Shown here one piece after another: positions 59,961 through 64,000 of a DNA stretch of 64,000 bases; position 1 is the stretch's first letter; each line of letters starts with the position of its first letter. The notes under the pieces are model-generated. The model saw only the letters and a list, made by a program, of their open reading frames with translations, was not told the origin of the DNA and searched no databases. Where the stretch lies: NCBI GenBank assembly GCA_037447605.1, contig CM074814.1, positions 571,716-635,715 of the forward strand, in the 5' to 3' direction. Both the position numbers and the translations under genes were made by a program. Source of the stretch: Zygnema circumcarinatum. Lineage: Eukaryota > Streptophyta > Zygnematophyceae > Zygnematales > Zygnemataceae.

Positions 59961-60727
59961 CAGTAGGACCCCGTCATATTTTCGCCGTAGATTTGGCAAA
60001 TATCGGGCGAAAATATTGTATTTGACAAATATAAGGTCCGTGTTACCAATAGGCGAGCGGAATTATGTTAGAGTTCATGTATGTCCGTACGTATCGTATC
60101 GTAGTGTTTTTATAGCATATCGTACCTCATCGCATCGTATCGTTTAAATTTGAGCCCGTAACGGCTACTACAGCTCGTACGACTAGTACGGATAGTACCG
60201 TATCGGGACTTGTCATATCGTATCGACGTCAAGAAGAAGTGGAGAAGAGCGAGCGCCTCTTACGGCGGCACGTGCGGGGAGTACAGGTGAGTTTTGCGTA
60301 AGCCCGTGACGGCTAGTACAGCTAGTACGGGTAGTACGGTTAGTACGGATCGCACGGATAGTACGAATAGTACTAGCTGTACTAGCCGTCACGGGCTTAA
60401 CGCAAAACTTCACCTAATCTCCCCGCACGTGCCGCCGCAAGAGGCGCTCACTCTTCTCCCCTTGTTCTTGGCTTCGATACGATACGATACGATACGATAC
60501 GATACGACACGTCCCGATACGATACTATCCGTACTAGCCGTACGAGCTGTAGTAGCCGATGCTAAACGATACAGTACGACACGGTACGATACGATATGTA
60601 CGGACATACATGAACTCTAACATAATTCCGCTCGCCTATTGGTAACACGGACCTTATATTTGCCAAAAACAATATTTTCGCCCGATTTTTGCCAAATGTA
60701 GGTGGAAAATATGATGGGGTCCTACTG
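59961..60727. mobile_element. 767-bp fold-back palindrome
   Basis: Left arm from CAGTAGGACC (59961) and right arm ending in CCTACTG (60727) are reverse complements over about 350 bp with small gaps. Matching landmarks: GGTCCGTGTTACCAATAGGC (60033) against its complement near 60636, CGGCACGTGCGGGGA (about 60264) against TCCCCGCACGTGCCG (about 60419), and AGCCCGTGACGGCTAGTACA (60301) against its complement ending 60397. The centre is at about 60345 with a spacer of some 40 bp. The arms contain many GATACG/CGTATC and GTACGG/CCGTAC units. The structure is that of a fold-back or hairpin element. No protein is encoded. Confidence 0.85.
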
Positions 60728-61157
60728 TATGTGTACGGTCAAGTTGATGTGTACGGTCAAGTCGATATCTGACGGTATTTGTCGATAATATGTACGGTCG
60801 TAATATATTTGTAACGCATATTCCAATACGTGGGTGGATAATATCGAGAATTTGAATATGTAGTAACAATTAGGGCTTTTCAAATGTGATTATATCTGTT
60901 TTGTCGTCACTACTGGCGCAGGATCTGCAGTGGTACAATTCCGTTCCCGCAAAAAACGTCGGTATATCCATTTTGTCATTAGGGGGAGTCAGACCTTGAC
61001 CATCGCCCGCGGAATTGCAAGATTTCGACCGCGGAAAGGTATTGATTTCGATTTCCGAATTCGGATCGGAAACCACGGCTCCCCCCGAACCTGTCTGTCA
61101 CGTCCGTACGGCGGAATAGGTTACAAAAATGCCCCCAAATTTCAGAATTCCGCGCTC

Positions 61158-61191
61158 CGAAACGGGGGGCCTCCCGAGGCCCCCCGTTTCG
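61158..61191. other. Perfect 16-bp-arm hairpin (GC-rich)
   Basis: CGAAACGGGGGGCCTC, CC, GAGGCCCCCCGTTTCG: a perfect inverted repeat with a two-base loop. Isolated, not linked to a gene. Confidence 0.9.
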
Positions 61192-61618
61192 AAATTCCAG
61201 CTTTCCGCCGATGAGGAATCGTGCCCCGCCTTGTCGCCATGCGCGTCACGCACGTGCGAGCGTCTCTCTGCCGCCGCCCGGACGCCGCGACCCGCCGCCG
61301 CGCAGTGCTGGCAGTGCTGGCACAGGTTTAGGGTTTCGCTTCCTCCAGCACCAGCGTCCGCTTTCCGGCAACTGTGAGCACCACGGGAGAGCGGTGAGCG
61401 AAGACGCCAAGGCGACGAGGTACTCCCTCTCTATTCCCCTCTGTTGCTGTCTCCCTCGTCTCTCCCTCTCTGTTCCCCCTTTCTCTCTCTCTTGCTATCT
61501 CCCTCTATCACTCTCGCCCTGTTATCTCTCCCACATTCTCCCCGCCTGTGCCACTCTGCCCTGCCTCCCTCGGCCTGGCCCATGCCTCCCTCGTCTCCCT
61601 TGCTGCTGCTTTTCTCGC

Positions 61619-62365
61619 TGCTTCATTGTCTGCTGCTGCTGATGCTTTTTCTGCTGCTGCCCCTGCTGCTGCACCAGCTGCTTTTAGTGCTCCTTCTTTC
61701 TCTGCTTCTGCTGCTGCTGCTGCTGTTTCTTTTTCAGCTGGTTTTGCTATTGTTGTGCTGTTGCTGCTGCTGCTGTTGTTGCTCCTGCCGTCTTTTCTGC
61801 TGCTGCTGCTGCTTTATTTGCTGCTGCTGCTGCCACTGCTGGTGCTCCTGCTTTTTTTGCTGCTTCTTCTCTGCTACTGCTGCTGCTTTTGCTTCTTTTT
61901 CTGCTACTGCTCTTTTTACTGCTTCTTTTTCTGTTGCATTTTTTGCTGTTTCTTTTCCTGTTGCTGTTGCTATTGTTGTTCTGCTGCTGCTGCTGCTGCT
62001 GATTTTTTTACTGCTTCTTTTTCTGTTGCTTTTGTTGTTGCTTCATTCTCTGCTGCTGTTGCTATTGTTGTTCTGCTGCTGCTGCTGCTGCTGATTTTTT
62101 TACTGCTTTTTCTGTTGCTTTTGTTGTTGCTTCATTCTCTGCTGCTGCTGCTATTGTTGTTCTGTTGCTGCTAGTGCTGCTGGTGCTTTTTTTACTGCTT
62201 TTTTTTTCTGAAGTTTTTTTTGCTGCTTCTTTTTCTGCTGTTGTTGTGTTGTTGTGTTGTTGTTGCTGTGTTGCTGTTGCTGCTGCTGCTGCTATTGCTG
62301 TGCTGCTGGTGCTGGTGCTGCTGTTGTCCTTTCTGCTGCTGCTTTTTCTGCTACTGTTGCAGCAT
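61619..62365. repeat. CTG/TTG-rich low-complexity block
   Basis: About 750 bp built from CTG with TTTTTCTG and TTGTTG spacers. A unit of about 94 bp is duplicated in tandem (starting near 61966 and 62060). Long open frames on both strands result from triplet periodicity. The same CAG-rich sequence, inverted, begins at about 63915 and runs off the window. Confidence 0.9.
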
Positions 62366-62550
62366 TCATTTTCTTTTTTGCTACTGCATTCTTCTTCCGC
62401 ATTCCGCATTGCCCTGTCCTTGTGCTTCCCGTTCCTTATGCTTGTGTTGTGTGTATGATTGCATATAATTCCTCCCCTTCCTTGTGCTTCCCGTTCCTTG
62501 TGCTTGTGTTGTGTGTATGATTGCATATAATTCCTCCCCCTCCCCATTAA

Positions 62551-62620
62551 GTCGAAGTGGCGGATTGGTTACGCAACTGTTGCAAAACAGGAATAAAGGG
62601 GTTCAAATCCCCTCTTCGAC
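62551..62620 (+). tRNA. tRNA-Cys(GCA)-like sequence, 6-nt anticodon loop (left copy)
   Basis: 70 nt with a 7-bp acceptor stem (GTCGAAG/CTTCGAC), D arm (GCG..CGC), anticodon arm around TGCAAA and T arm (AGGGG TTCAAAT CCCCT). Pol III A box (TGGCGGATTGG) and B box (GGTTCAAATCC) are good. The anticodon loop has six bases between the ACTGT and ACAG stems, one T short of a normal TTGCAAA loop with anticodon GCA. The last stem base is G here, breaking one pair. No CCA is encoded, and base 73 is C. Probably a tRNA-derived repeat rather than a working tRNA. Confidence 0.6.
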
Positions 62621-62806
62621 CTGCACTGTTCATTCATTCTTCCATTTGTATTCATTTATAGTTTTTGTGTTTGTGCTTCATGTCTTATATTTGTTGTTAT
62701 TTTTCCTAGTTGTTTTTATTGCTTTTTGCCTTTTCCTTCAAAACTTTGAATACGTTTTACATCATATTTTCTTTTGAGCATATATAGGTAGTTTGCTAAC
62801 AAAATT

Positions 62807-62983
62807 ATGCCGGCACACTCAGGAAAAACTGTCTTCTTTGGTTTTTGGAAACCTTGGTGGTATAAGCAACCATATCAAGTGCGGCAATGGGCTGTATTTG
62901 ATGCCATCAGTACAGTTATAGAATCCCTTGTAACTGCGTGTGCTCAAAATCCAAAACGTCCGGACTTAGGAGAAACAAGCTGA
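62807..62983 (+). CDS. Short Trp-rich ORF (58 residues), unknown
   Basis: ATG 62807 to TGA 62981-62983, followed directly by TAA. The frame contains KTVFFGFWKPWWYKQPYQ and RQWAVFDAISTVIESLV, with four Trp and a balanced amino-acid composition unlike the low-complexity DNA around it. TATATAGG at 62781-62788 lies about 20 bp before the ATG and would fit a TATA box with a very short leader. It sits between the two inverted tRNA-like sequences. No family is recognised, and coding is uncertain at this length. Confidence 0.3.
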   Translation: MPAHSGKTVFFGFWKPWWYKQPYQVRQWAVFDAISTVIESLVTACAQNPKRPDLGETS

Positions 62984-63782
62984 TAAAGGTGCAATTGATT
63001 CAACAACAATACAAAAAATATCATTAGAATGATCGACGTGTGGGCAAAGGAGGGACAAAGTGGGCGGGGGTGGGAAGACGAGGATCAACAAGAGAGACTG
63101 GAGAGGGTTGAGATCCACTAAAGAGGAGAGCGAGAGTGAGTCGGGGATAAGGCATAAGAGGGAGACAACAACAAGAAGACTGTAAGGGGCAAAGAACACA
63201 AGATGCTAAGATGTCACATACTAAGATGGGGAAGGAGACACACGGGGTGGAACAGGAAGGGAAGTGACAGAAAAAAGAGAGGGCAAGACACAGCAAGGTA
63301 AGCGAAAGAGAGATAAGAAGGGAGGGGACAGGAAAGGGGGGGGAAGATGGAAGAACAAGGCAGGGAAAAACAGAGAATGGAGCGTGAGAGGGAGAGAGAG
63401 TGGGAGGGGGAGGGAGCAAGTGAGCACACGGAGACAAACATGAGGAGAGATGGGCAAAAGAAAGGGTCGCAGGTGGCAAACTAGACGGACGTCTATATGA
63501 ATAATCTTAACAGACAGGAAGACAGTCTGTCAGCAGACCAGCCGTTCAAATGGAGTTTCCAAACACCAAGCTGCGAAGAGAGTGAAAAACAAAAAACAAA
63601 CGCACCAAGGCCAGCATAAAGAGAGAGGAGGAAGCGGGTGAGGGATGGGGGGAATGCACAAACAACAGAAGTGAGAATGGGAGAGAGAGGGCACAAAGAG
63701 GGGGGAGGGGCAGAGAAAAAGCAAAAGCACAAACACAAAAATTATAAATGAATAAAAATAAAAGAATGAATAAATCGTACAA
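62984..63782. other. GA-rich spacer between inverted tRNA-like copies
   Basis: Mostly purine-rich on the plus strand (63040-63480 and 63620-63720). Nothing coding recognised. Confidence 0.6.
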
Positions 63783-63852
63783 GTCGAAGAGGGGATTTGA
63801 ACCCCTTTATTACTGTTTTGCAACAGTTGCGTAACCAATCCGCCACTTCGAC
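63783..63852 (-). tRNA. tRNA-Cys(GCA)-like sequence, 6-nt anticodon loop (right copy)
   Basis: Inverted copy of 62551-62620 with one difference: the anticodon stem is ACTGT/ACAGT here, fully paired. The six-base loop is the same, so the missing loop base predates the duplication. Base 73 would be T, as in tRNA-Cys. A and B boxes are intact. The flanks match those of the left copy (GATTGCAT.. TATTCCTCCCCCTCCCCATTA before it; TTCATTCATTCTT..TTTTTGTGTTTGTGCTT after it). Confidence 0.6.
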
Positions 63853-64000
63853 ATAATGGGGAGGGGGAGGAATAACATGCAATCATACACAACACAAGCA
63901 TAGGCAAAGGAACAGGCAGCAGAAGAAGAAGAAGAAGAGGCAGCAGCAACAGCAGAAAAAGCAAGAGCAAAAAAAAGCAGCAGCATAGAAAGCAGCAGCA

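Noticed and set aside
61444-62547. Leu/Cys/Ala-rich and Ala/Ser/Gln-rich frames of 160-216 codons
   Set aside because: CTG triplet repeat open in several frames on both strands.

Overview
This is nuclear DNA from a green plant-lineage eukaryote, most likely a streptophyte alga or an early-diverging land plant (inference). The genes have many GT-AG introns. Their best matches are plant families: J2/J3-type DnaJ, HDA8-type deacetylase, CBSX3, the At3g50520-type phosphoglycerate mutase-like protein, TAP38/PPH1, NTMC2T5-type SMP/C2 proteins and plant CASP. The intergenic DNA is rich in CT/GA tracts, microsatellites, CCACGTGG palindromes and CCCTAA-like repeats. Species identity cannot be fixed from the sequence.

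Layout: 0-2 kb holds the 3' end of a thioredoxin gene and a decayed copy of its last exon. 2-5.2 kb (minus) holds a small single-pass coiled-coil gene. 8.8-18.1 kb holds two tandem type-A DnaJ genes with the same seven-exon structure; heat-shock-element motifs lie upstream of both, and one intron of the second has expanded into about 740 bp of CT repeat. 18.8-21.1 kb (minus) is the deacetylase and 22.8-24.5 kb (minus) is CBSX3. CBSX3 is divergent from the mutase-like gene at 26.1-28.7 kb (plus). 28.8-29.5 kb (minus) is a coiled-coil gene that looks disrupted, and 30.5-31.7 kb (minus) is the TAP38-like phosphatase. 36.4-41.9 kb (minus) and 45.7-51.5 kb (plus) are two head-to-head paralogues of an SMP/C2 lipid-transfer protein, each with a conserved 19-nt microexon. 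53.1-58.8 kb (plus) is a complete 11-exon CASP golgin gene. 58.8-64 kb is repeat-rich: a 767-bp fold-back palindrome, CTG-rich low-complexity DNA, and an inverted pair of tRNA-Cys-like sequences around a short unassigned ORF.

The genes do not form one pathway. They are typical housekeeping and organelle genes: cytosolic chaperones, mitochondrial redox regulation, thylakoid dephosphorylation, membrane-contact-site lipid transfer and Golgi structure. The new-looking material is in the non-coding part: a dispersed palindromic element family with six or more copies, the fold-back element, the inverted tRNA-like/CTG pair, a possible SINE, and promoter-proximal tandem repeats carrying transcription-factor-like palindromes. 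Exon boundaries were assigned by eye from reading frame, GT/AG sites and family similarity; where exon lengths are given, their sum is a multiple of three.
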